Of a stretch of 64,000 nt of DNA, positions 9,141 to 16,468 are shown in pieces. The translations under genes and the position numbers were made by a program. Where the stretch lies: positions 124,001 through 188,000 of the forward strand of contig CAIZQH010000003.1 of assembly GCA_903935095.1 (NCBI GenBank). The letters are read 5' to 3'. The notes beneath the pieces were generated by a model. The model was not told where the DNA came from, did no database searches, and saw nothing but the letters and a program-made list of their open reading frames with translations. Positions within the stretch are counted from its first letter, which is position 1. Every line of letters begins with the position of its first letter. This DNA comes from an uncultured Flavobacteriales bacterium (lineage in GTDB: Bacteria > Bacteroidota > Bacteroidia > Flavobacteriales_D > Crocinitomicaceae).

Positions 9141-9953
9141 ATGGCAATAATTCACCGGGTTTTAAACACACTTCCGTATTTTCGCGGTAAATTGAGACTT
9201 GCTCGATTTCTAGTGTCAAATCAAAAACAACGAGCTAAATTCGAAACTAAAGATGGAATGTTGTTTTCGGTTCCCAATTTAGTTGAGAACGTTTCCTTCG
9301 AATTATATGTTAATGGAATCTATGAAAAGGAAACGATAGATCATATTTGCATGACCGTGCCAAAAAATGGAGTGTTCATTGATGTCGGGGCAAATATTGG
9401 GGCAATTAGTATTGCTGTGGCAAAAAAAAGGCCAGATCTGAAGATTTTTGCGTTTGAAGCATCCCCTCTAGTATATAGTTATTTGAAAGAAAACAAGGAT
9501 CAGAACCAATGTCGGAATTTGACGATTTACAATTTGGCAATTCATGATATTGGAGGGGTTGAATTACCTTTTTTCTCCCCTAAAGAATTAAATGGAAAGG
9601 GAAGTTTTGCGCCAGTTTTCACAGATGAAGCGGTCATGGTTACAACAATTAGCTTGGACGAATTTTTTACTAAAGAAAAGCTAATACCTCATTTTATTAA
9701 GATTGATGTAGAAGGATATGAACTTTCTGTTTTGAGAAGCATGAATTTTTTTTTAACGGATAATGCTGAATGTCCAGTTTTATTTGAATTTGGTGATTGG
9801 ACCGAATTAGCAGCCGGTTTTGAAATTGGAGGTGCACAAATATTTTTAACTGAATTGGGTTATAACCTTTACACATTCCCGGATGAAAAAGTAATAAAAA
9901 CACCTTTGGAAGAAGGTGCTGAAATGATTCTTGCGAAAAAACATGAATTGTAA
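9141..9953 (+). CDS. FkbM family methyltransferase
   Basis: A 270-residue SAM-dependent O-methyltransferase. VFIDVGANIGAISIAVAKK near residue 74 is the SAM-binding glycine loop, KIFAFEASPLVYSYLKEN gives the acidic residue contacting the SAM ribose, and HFIKIDVEGYELSVLRS near residue 180 is the FkbM family signature. In surface-polysaccharide operons such enzymes methylate a sugar hydroxyl, which can end chain growth or cap a residue. It is one base downstream of the CgeB-like gene and 16 nt upstream of the polymerase gene. The methylated sugar is unknown. Confidence 0.9.
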   Translation: MAIIHRVLNTLPYFRGKLRLARFLVSNQKQRAKFETKDGMLFSVPNLVENVSFELYVNGIYEKETIDHICMTVPKNGVFIDVGANIGAISIAVAKKRPDLKIFAFEASPLVYSYLKENKDQNQCRNLTIYNLAIHDIGGVELPFFSPKELNGKGSFAPVFTDEAVMVTTISLDEFFTKEKLIPHFIKIDVEGYELSVLRSMNFFLTDNAECPVLFEFGDWTELAAGFEIGGAQIFLTELGYNLYTFPDEKVIKTPLEEGAEMILAKKHEL

Positions 9954-9969
9954 TCAAACTGAAAAATAA

Positions 9970-11331
9970 ATGAAATATTTTCTTTATTTACTCTTTCTTT
10001 CTCTGTTTGGGATTATAATTTTTCCAAATGTTTATGCTGCTTTAGCATTCGGGTTAACGCTGAGTATTGCATTACATATTTTCCTAAAATCGAACGAATC
10101 CTTTATGTTCCGAGAATGGGCTTTGTTGCTGTATGCCTCGAATTACTTGCTGTCACCTGCCATTACCTATCAGTTGAATCCAGATTTAATAAAATATGGC
10201 ATGAAAATACCCTCTGATGAGTATTTCTCATTGGCATTTCCCGGATACTTGTTATTTGTACTCGGTATGTTTTTAATCCCCAATCGCATTTTTAAACCGG
10301 AATTTAAAAGGGTAAGTCAAGCTGCCCTCATCAATGAGCGTTTTCTTGTTCAAATGACATTATTTGGAATTTTGTTAAGGTTAGTAAGTGAAGTATTTCC
10401 TGGCGAATTAGGTTTCTTTGTTTACCTCGTATCTATGATGCGATTTGTCGGTGCGTTCTCATTATTTGCGACAAGAACATCAAAATATAGCTGGTTAGCA
10501 GCTTTAGTACTTTTGGTTGAATTGTATTACGGTTTTAGAGGTGGAATGTATCATGACGCAATCATGTGGGTAATCTTCTTTGCCTTATTTTATGTTTATA
10601 CCATGAAACCAAGAATACGAGTGAGGTTGATTGGTGTAAGTAGTTTGGTGATATTAATTTTATTTATTCAAGCCATCAAAGCCTCTTATCGCGAACAAGT
10701 ATGGTTCGGAGGAAAAGAGGCAAGTATTGAAACAATTACCTCAGTAGGTGCCAGCAAAGCTAGTTCGGATGAGATGATTGGTGAAAATAATTTATTAGCT
10801 ACATTGAATCGCGGTAACCAGGCATGGATTTTTGCTAGTACCGTCGATCGTATGGATCGTTACAAAGATTTTCAGGAATTAACCATTGTTAGTAGATATT
10901 TCGAATCCGCTTTATTACCTAGATTTCTAGCTCCAGACAAAATAAAATCCGGAGACAAAGAGATTTTTAATCAATTTTCGGGTCATATTTTGAATGAAGG
11001 TACTTCTATGGGGCTTGGCATATTTGCAGACGGATACATTGCTTATGGCGCTTGGGGCGTTTACATCTTTGGTTTTGTTCTCGGCCTTATTTTCTCCTTA
11101 ACCTTTAAACTGGTGGAGCGTTGGACGAAAATCTCGCCATTTTATGTCTTGTTATTATTACCGATGCTTAACTATGCAGTAAGACCCGATTGTGAGTTGC
11201 AAACCACCATTAATCACTTGGCTAAAAGTATTGTGGTATTTGGGGCTTTGGTCTATTTTACAAGGAATAGATTTACCTTGGAATCTGCAGAAAATCAGCG
11301 GAAATTGTTGCATTTGAGTTTAATGAAATAA
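9970..11331 (+). CDS. Wzy-like O-antigen/exopolysaccharide polymerase
   Basis: A 453-residue polytopic membrane protein with roughly eleven hydrophobic segments and a large polar loop (residues ~225-330) in the second half, the architecture of Wzy polymerases that join undecaprenyl-linked repeat units on the periplasmic face. Landmarks include ELYYGFRGGMYHDAIM and, after the loop, EGTSMGLGIFADGYIAYGAW, resembling the oligosaccharide repeat unit polymerase family. Sequence conservation in this family is low, so the call rests on topology and on being the last gene of the glycosyltransferase operon. No flippase (Wzx) gene is seen here; it may lie upstream. Confidence 0.75.
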   Translation: MKYFLYLLFLSLFGIIIFPNVYAALAFGLTLSIALHIFLKSNESFMFREWALLLYASNYLLSPAITYQLNPDLIKYGMKIPSDEYFSLAFPGYLLFVLGMFLIPNRIFKPEFKRVSQAALINERFLVQMTLFGILLRLVSEVFPGELGFFVYLVSMMRFVGAFSLFATRTSKYSWLAALVLLVELYYGFRGGMYHDAIMWVIFFALFYVYTMKPRIRVRLIGVSSLVILILFIQAIKASYREQVWFGGKEASIETITSVGASKASSDEMIGENNLLATLNRGNQAWIFASTVDRMDRYKDFQELTIVSRYFESALLPRFLAPDKIKSGDKEIFNQFSGHILNEGTSMGLGIFADGYIAYGAWGVYIFGFVLGLIFSLTFKLVERWTKISPFYVLLLLPMLNYAVRPDCELQTTINHLAKSIVVFGALVYFTRNRFTLESAENQRKLLHLSLMK

Positions 11332-11373
11332 TTTTTGCGGAATCTAATCTCGAAAAATTACTAACCCCTAACC

Positions 11374-13164
11374 ATGTGTGGCCTAGCAGGACATAACAGC
11401 ACCCAGCAAAAGAACTTTGCGCATGCGGCGATATTGTCGCAATTGGCTCACCGTGGTCCAGATGCCCAGGCGCATTGGGGAGAGCAGGGGATTGACTTGT
11501 ACCATAGTCGTTTGAGCATTATTGATACCGATGAACGCGCGAATCAGCCTTTTCATGCGCAGTCGGGTCGCTATGTGCTGGTTTTTAATGGGGAGATTTA
11601 CAATTTTCAGCAGCTAAAGACGGGCTTGAGCTATCCGTGGCAAACACAAAGCGATACGGAAGTTTTGTTGGCCTTGTTGATCCAAAAAGGGAAACAGGCA
11701 CTTTCCGAATTGGAGGGCATGTTTGCGCTGGCCCTGTACGACCGAGAGGAACAAACGCTTTTACTCGCACGCGACCGCTTCGGGAAGAAGCCGCTGTACA
11801 TCCACCAAAACGAAACGAGCTTCAGCTTTGCCAGCGAAGTACGGGTCTTGATGCGCATGCATCCCTATTTAAATCGGGTATCCGCCGAACAAGTCAGCAA
11901 TTGGTTGTTCTGGCAAACGATTCCCGGTGGAACCTTGCTCGAAGGCATCGAAGAACTCGCACCAGGAACTTTCGCAGAAATAAAAGGAGGACAAGTCCTA
12001 TCACAAGGAAGCTTTGTTCGGGAGAATCCATATGCAAACGGAAACGTTTCCCGCGAAGAAGCATTGGCAACGGTCAAACAAAAAGTGACCGCAGCCGTTG
12101 AAAAGCGCTTGGTGAGTGATGTTCCTTTTGCCACGTTTTTATCCGGTGGAGTTGACTCAAGCATCATCACAGCCCTTGCCGCACAGCGCTTGGGCAAAGA
12201 CCTACATACCTTCACGGTGTCCTTTGACGAAAGTCAGTTTTCGGAGCACCACATTGCCGCCGAAGTCGCGAAACGCTACCAGACGCAGCACCACGAAATC
12301 CGCTTGCAACCGAACGATTTCCTCGATTTACTCCCCGAAGGACTCGCAGCAACCGATCATCCGAGTGGCGATGGGCTCAATACCTACGTGGTATCCAAGT
12401 ACACACAAGCGGCAGGATTCAAAATGGCCTTGTCCGGAATCGGTGGCGACGAATGGTTCTTGGGCTATCCATACTTCCGACGCATGTCCGACTGGCAAAA
12501 ACGCAGCATCCTCGGTCTCGGATCCAAATTCCAGTCGCTCCTTTCCTTCGAGAAACGCAAGGGCATGGAAATCGCAGCAGCAGTCTCCAAGTACGGAGGA
12601 AACGCCTATGCCTATCAACGCGTGTTATTCGATCAAAGCAGCATCGAAGATTACTTTCACTTGAACAAACCAACGCTCTTTCCACCCAAGGAAAAAGGCC
12701 CTTTTTCACAGGCGCTTTATTCCCAGCAGGAATGGCAATACTATACACAACCCGTCTTACTGCGCGACAGCGATCAGTACAGCATGGCGGTCGGACTCGA
12801 ACTGCGCGCACCCTTTATGGATGCAGACCTCGTCGATTACGCCCTCGCCCTGCCAGACGCAATGAAACTCGGTTCGCGTCCCAAAGACTTGCTCATCTCG
12901 GCTTTTGAGTCCGAACTACCCCGCAACGTCTACGACCGTCAGAAGCAAGGCTTCACCCTCCCATGGGAACACTGGATTCAGAACGAACTCCGTGGCTTTT
13001 GTCAGTCCCGCATCATGAACTTCGCCGACCGCATCGAAAGTCCAGACCTCCTTCCCGAATGGAATCGTTTCCTACAAGGAAAGAGTGGGGTTTCGTGGAG
13101 TAGGTGGTGGTCAGTCGTGGCTTTAGAAGACTGGTTCCAAAGGAACAGTCTTCAAATGTGCTAA
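11374..13164 (+). CDS. asnB: Asparagine synthase (glutamine-hydrolysing) family protein
   Basis: A 596-residue class II amidotransferase. Cys2 (MCGLAG) is the glutaminase nucleophile; HRGPDA, FNGEIYN and the SDTEVLL segment complete the N-terminal domain. FLSGGVDSS near residue 257 is the ATP-pyrophosphatase loop of the synthetase domain, and LRAPFMDADLVDYALALP lies near the C-terminus. Such genes inside polysaccharide loci often amidate uronic acids or other carboxylated substrates instead of aspartate; which applies here is open. Base composition switches at this gene from the AT-rich operon to a more balanced one. The stop codon TAA is part of the first GTGCTAAT repeat unit of the following block. 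Confidence 0.92.
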   Translation: MCGLAGHNSTQQKNFAHAAILSQLAHRGPDAQAHWGEQGIDLYHSRLSIIDTDERANQPFHAQSGRYVLVFNGEIYNFQQLKTGLSYPWQTQSDTEVLLALLIQKGKQALSELEGMFALALYDREEQTLLLARDRFGKKPLYIHQNETSFSFASEVRVLMRMHPYLNRVSAEQVSNWLFWQTIPGGTLLEGIEELAPGTFAEIKGGQVLSQGSFVRENPYANGNVSREEALATVKQKVTAAVEKRLVSDVPFATFLSGGVDSSIITALAAQRLGKDLHTFTVSFDESQFSEHHIAAEVAKRYQTQHHEIRLQPNDFLDLLPEGLAATDHPSGDGLNTYVVSKYTQAAGFKMALSGIGGDEWFLGYPYFRRMSDWQKRSILGLGSKFQSLLSFEKRKGMEIAAAVSKYGGNAYAYQRVLFDQSSIEDYFHLNKPTLFPPKEKGPFSQALYSQQEWQYYTQPVLLRDSDQYSMAVGLELRAPFMDADLVDYALALPDAMKLGSRPKDLLISAFESELPRNVYDRQKQGFTLPWEHWIQNELRGFCQSRIMNFADRIESPDLLPEWNRFLQGKSGVSWSRWWSVVALEDWFQRNSLQMC

Positions 13165-13212
13165 TCTGCCAATGTGCCAATCTGCTAATGATTTGTTCCG
13201 CCGAGGCGAAAG
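13158..13212. repeat. GTGC-type octamer array and palindrome slot (left end of repeat block 1)
   Basis: Four 8-nt units in tandem (13158-13189, consensus GTGCTAAT/CTGCCAAT) begin inside the last codons of the asparagine synthase gene and provide its stop. They run into AATGATTTGTT and then a CCGCC-GA-GGCG palindrome (13198-13208). The same layout with a different palindrome recurs at 19526-19579 and 24181-24217. No open frame supports a gene here. Confidence 0.85.
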
Positions 13213-13225
13213 AGAATAACGTTTT

Positions 13226-13545
13226 TAGTTGAGCATATCAGGAACCGCACCCCTGGGCATCTGAAAATAGAATACACGACATTGAATAAAGCGTTTTTGA
13301 AACTGCATGAAAACGAGCAAATGCTAAGCTTAGCAGCATGCTCAAGCGCCGGCATCTCGTTTTCAAAAGTTGATAAAACCCTTCGCATTGAAGTACGATT
13401 AAGCAATCAGCGTTAACATCTGCGAAGGGAGATTTATTCGGAGTCTTGATTTTTTGTTACTTTTTGATCAAGCAAAAAGTAAAAAGAAAAAGGAGTAAGA
13501 CGCAGCGTAGCGGAGAATTACGACAAAAAAGAGTTAATCTTTGAG
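13226..13545. repeat. Multi-hairpin repeat element H, copy 1
   Basis: This is the fullest simple copy of a repeat also found at 18270-18660 (expanded), 19585-19735 (shortened) and 14653-14726 (fragment). It starts with GGGCATCTGAAAATAGAATA and contains three stems: TGAAAACGAG/CTCGTTTTCA (13308-13317 with 13356-13365), CCCTTCGCA/TGCGAAGGG (13379-13387 with 13421-13429) and TTACTTTTTG/CAAAAAGTAA (from about 13457). The rest of the gap to 13612 is A-rich and holds no recognisable gene. A 73-codon frame on the minus strand exists but is not supported as protein. Confidence 0.85.
13286..13377. mobile_element. 82-bp MITE-like module flanked by ATAAA
   Basis: Segment 13291-13372 is present in element copies 1 and 2 but cleanly absent from copy 3 (junction at 19650). 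In copy 1 it is bracketed by ATAAA at 13286-13290 and 13373-13377, while copy 3 has one ATAAA. Its ends share TTTTGAAA in inverted, in-register orientation, and its middle is a long hairpin with the palindrome GCTAAGCTTAGC. This is what a small non-autonomous insertion with a 5-bp target duplication would look like; precise deletion between direct repeats is the alternative. Confidence 0.55.
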
Positions 13546-13612
13546 CAAAGCGAAAAGAAAAAAATAAATACCACATTATTAAAATTCCGTCAACAAATCG
13601 GCATCCCAACCA

Positions 13613-14611
13613 TTGAAAATTAAATTCCTTCACAGAAAACCGCGTCCATACGGCAACTTCTCCATCGAAAACTACTTCCGCACCATCGGAGACCAGTTAG
13701 CGAAGAAGATGTCTGTCTCCCATTGGGAAGCACCCTTCTTTTCCACGCGGATTTTACCACGGATATTCAGTGTCCAAGCTGTGCGTACCTTGAATAAAGC
13801 CGACATCTACCACATCACCGGCGACACCCATTTCCTCATTTGGGGAGTGCGTCGTAGCAAGAAGAAAGTCTTGACCATCCACGATGTGGGATTCTTACGC
13901 GATGCACGAGGACTAAAGCGCATGATTCTGAAGTATTTCTGGTTGACGGGACCGATGAAACAAGCCGATGCGGTGACCACGGTGAGCGTAGCCACGAAGA
14001 ACGACATCCTCCGATTTTTCCCGAAATGGCGAAAAAAGATACATGTCATTCCAACGGTGATTGATCCACGTTTCACGCGCAGCGACAAAGCCTTCAACAC
14101 GGTCTGTCCAACGATCTTACTGATTGGATCCGCGCCCAATAAGAATTTAAAACGCGTGTTAAAAGCCACGAAAGGATTGAATGTTCAGTTGTCCTTGGTC
14201 GCAGAACTAGACGCCGAAGAAAAGGCACTTTTAGCCGGACAATCCTACGAAGTTGAGTCCCGTATTTCGTTTGAGTCCTTACTTGAAAAATACCGCAGTG
14301 CCGACATCGTGATGCTGTGTTCCACCCTCGAAGGATTTGGAATGCCGATCATCGAAGCGCAAGCAACAGGAAGAGTCGTTCTCACGAGCAACTGTTCCTC
14401 CATGCCAGACGTCGCAGGAAACGGCGCCTTGCTCGTTGATCCACTCAGCATAAAATCCATGCGCGAAGGACTCGAAAAACTGATTTCCGACGCTGCCTTA
14501 CGCGAAAAACTCATCCAAGCAGGATTTGAAAATGTGAAACGATTTGATTGCGAAACTATTTCCGAACAGTATTACGAGGTGTATAGTTCGTTAGTGAAAA
14601 GAAGGAAGTAG
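13613..14611 (+). CDS. Glycosyltransferase family 4
   Basis: A 332-residue GT-B transferase. KIKFLHRKPRPYGNFSIENY starts the acceptor domain, KVLTIHDVGFLRDARGLKR is the usual IHD motif, and the C-terminal domain has TILLIGSAPNKNLKRVLKA and STLEGFGMPIIEAQATGRVV with the E-x7-E donor-binding element. The best start is TTG at 13613, directly before the conserved KIKFLHRK; no ATG or GTG lies nearby and the next Met (residue 33) would remove the first strand. The sequence just before it resembles the CATCCC repeat edge. Flanked on both sides by repeat blocks, so it is probably transcribed separately or through them. Confidence 0.87.
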   Translation: MKIKFLHRKPRPYGNFSIENYFRTIGDQLAKKMSVSHWEAPFFSTRILPRIFSVQAVRTLNKADIYHITGDTHFLIWGVRRSKKKVLTIHDVGFLRDARGLKRMILKYFWLTGPMKQADAVTTVSVATKNDILRFFPKWRKKIHVIPTVIDPRFTRSDKAFNTVCPTILLIGSAPNKNLKRVLKATKGLNVQLSLVAELDAEEKALLAGQSYEVESRISFESLLEKYRSADIVMLCSTLEGFGMPIIEAQATGRVVLTSNCSSMPDVAGNGALLVDPLSIKSMREGLEKLISDAALREKLIQAGFENVKRFDCETISEQYYEVYSSLVKRRK

Positions 14612-15053
14612 AATGTGCTAATTAGTGCTCAGTGCCTAGTGCTCAGTGCCGGGTTCATGAATAGAATTATTATTCTCCCCAGGAACCACATTACTGGGCA
14701 TCTGAAAATAGAATACACGACATTGGTCCTCGAGTAATTAGTGCTCAGTGCCTAGTCCGCCGCGGCGGATTAGTGCCGGATTTTTAAGAACTCAAATGAT
14801 TTTTCCATCAACGAACGAGTTTAACACAGATCACAGAAATAGAACGAAAAGCGGTTAGTACCGACCCTGAAGGGGTCAAATTTCCATACAAGAAACGCAT
14901 TCACGATAAACCACAACCCTGAAGGGGTTGAATTTTTCAAAAAACATTGTAGGGCGCAGGGCATGCCCTGCACCTACGAAGATTCCGGAAAACCTATCTT
15001 CGCTTGCGAAGAGCCAACAGCAACCCATTAGCACACTAGCACACTAGCACATT
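14612..15053. repeat. Mosaic repeat block 2 (no gene)
   Basis: The gap is made of units found elsewhere in the window: GTGC heptamers (14615-14652), a fragment of element H (14653-14726), another heptamer run interrupted by the palindrome TCCGCCGCGGCGGA (14756-14769), hairpins GACCCTGAAGGGGTC (14863-14877) and CAACCCTGAAGGGGTTG (14914-14930), the perfect palindrome GCAGGGCATGCCCTGC (14956-14971), TCTTCGCTTGCGAAGA (14997-15012), and inverted GCAC-type octamers (15027-15053). Left and right end arrays are inverted relative to each other. No coding frame is supported. Confidence 0.85.
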
Positions 15054-16218
15054 GAACACACATCGGCATCACGACGTAAAAGTCGGAACAGGCATTATCA
15101 CATTAACAGTCGACTGGTATCTCCCAGGAACTAATTCAGGTGGACCCGTGCGTTCAATTGCCAACCTCGTACGCGCTTTACCAGAAATCGATTTCTACAT
15201 CATCACCCGAAACACCGATTACTGCAGTACCGATCCCTATGCTGGAATCCCATCAAACACTTGGGTTCAGCAGGGAGTGAATGTCTGGGTGTATTATTTT
15301 TCCGAGGATCAGTTGACGAAGGGCAAGATGAAAGAAGTGATTCAGGGAACGAATGCAGGATCCTTGTATGTGAGTGGCATTTACTCGCGTGCTTTTTCGC
15401 AGTGGCCAGTTTCCATAGGAAAATCGTTGGGAATCAAAACCATTGTGGCGGCGAGGGGGATGTTGAGTCCACATGCATTGGCAGTGAAGCCCTTGAAAAA
15501 ATATGTATTCTTGAGTTTCATGCGTTGGATCAATGCCTATGAACATGTGTCCTTTCATGCAACTTCCGACGAAGAAGCGAAGGACATTCAGACGGTCATT
15601 GGAAAACGCGCGAAGGTAAGCGTTGTAGCCAATGTCGCACGACAAGAAGCAGTGAAAATACAGGAGATAGCGAAAGAGCAGGGGAGTGTCAAACTCGTTT
15701 CCATCGGACGCATTGCACCAGAAAAAGGCACCTTGCACGGAATCAAAGCCTTGCAGGATGTCCAAGGAACAGTCGAACTCGATTTATACGGAACTTGCTA
15801 CAACACCGAATATTGGAAACAATGTGAGCAGGTCATTTCACAGTTACCTGCAAACATCCAAGTCCGCTACAACGGCGTTTGTCCAACAGAAGAAGTTCCC
15901 ACCAAACTAGCAGCAGCCCACGCTTTACTGCTACCAAGTGAAGGCGAAAACTACGGACATGCCATCGTCGAAAGCTTCGCACAGGGTCGACCGGTCATCA
16001 TTTCCAAACACACACCATGGAAGTCCTTGTCGGAGGTCCAAGCAGGTTGGGATGTGGATAACCACGAACTTTCCACGGTCATTCAAACACTTGTCTCCAT
16101 GAACAACGAAGCATACCAAAACTGGAGTAAAGGAGCATCTCGCTTTGCACAAGAAAGAATCGTGAATATGCAGGGGGATTTGTTGGAGGAGTATTATAAT
16201 GTGTTGATTAGTGACTAG
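15052..16218 (+). CDS. Glycosyltransferase family 4 with repeat-derived 5' end
   Basis: A GT-B transferase: TVDWYLPGTNSGGPVRSIAN forms the N-terminal acceptor loop, VAARGMLSPHALAVKPLKK follows, then KLVSIGRIAPEKGTLHGIKA and LLPSEGENYGHAIVESFAQG with the donor-site E-x7-E. Homologues begin a few residues before VDW. The only standard start is TTG at 15052, which would add about 16 residues encoded by degenerate repeat sequence; a non-standard ATT at 15094 would give a normal-length N-terminus. The stop TAG is part of the GTGACTAGTGCTC repeat that follows. Function as a polysaccharide glycosyltransferase is secure; the true start is not. Confidence 0.85.
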   Translation: MNTHRHHDVKVGTGIITLTVDWYLPGTNSGGPVRSIANLVRALPEIDFYIITRNTDYCSTDPYAGIPSNTWVQQGVNVWVYYFSEDQLTKGKMKEVIQGTNAGSLYVSGIYSRAFSQWPVSIGKSLGIKTIVAARGMLSPHALAVKPLKKYVFLSFMRWINAYEHVSFHATSDEEAKDIQTVIGKRAKVSVVANVARQEAVKIQEIAKEQGSVKLVSIGRIAPEKGTLHGIKALQDVQGTVELDLYGTCYNTEYWKQCEQVISQLPANIQVRYNGVCPTEEVPTKLAAAHALLLPSEGENYGHAIVESFAQGRPVIISKHTPWKSLSEVQAGWDVDNHELSTVIQTLVSMNNEAYQNWSKGASRFAQERIVNMQGDLLEEYYNVLISD

Positions 16219-16423
16219 TGACTAGTGCTCAGTGCCGAGTGCCCAGTGTGGGCTCATAGGTAGTCTAATATTTATGAATAGAAACCAACGAGTTAATCGT
16301 GACAATCACGAACTCAAATCGTAATAAAAAAATTAAATATAACTGGTCAATAGCTATTAATCACAAAGTTAAAAACACCAATCGAGAATCACGCACTAGG
16401 CACTGGGCACTGATCACTGATCA
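16207..16423. repeat. Repeat block 3 between glycosyltransferase and carbamoyltransferase genes
   Basis: GTGC-type heptamers start inside the last codons of the glycosyltransferase gene (16207-16250), and the inverted array (CACTAGGCACTGGGCACTG and neighbours, 16393-16423) ends the block. The interior is AT-rich and includes ATTTATGAATAGAA, resembling the scaffold upstream of element H. Nothing coding is visible. The region 16424-16468 before the carbamoyltransferase ATG is plain AT-rich leader. Confidence 0.8.
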
Positions 16424-16468
16424 TTTGGGACCAAAAACAATTTACACTAAACGAGAAACAATAACAAA

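Noticed and set aside
11637..12908. Long overlapping frames on both strands within the asparagine synthase gene
   Set aside because: Shadows of a GC-richer coding sequence; no family motifs and they conflict with the well-supported asnB frame.
13158..13189. Octamer arrays considered as a CRISPR array
   Set aside because: Units are 7-8 nt and directly adjacent, with no spacers, and no cas genes are present.
13185..13406. Minus-strand frame of 73 codons (start MLNRTSMRRVLSTFE) with relatives at 18233-18469 and 19416-19679
   Set aside because: They lie exactly on element H. Between copies 1 and 2, three of four base changes in the best conserved stretch alter the amino acid, so there is no sign of protein-level selection, while the stems stay paired. 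The in-frame 87-bp difference in copy 3 can be chance (one in three).
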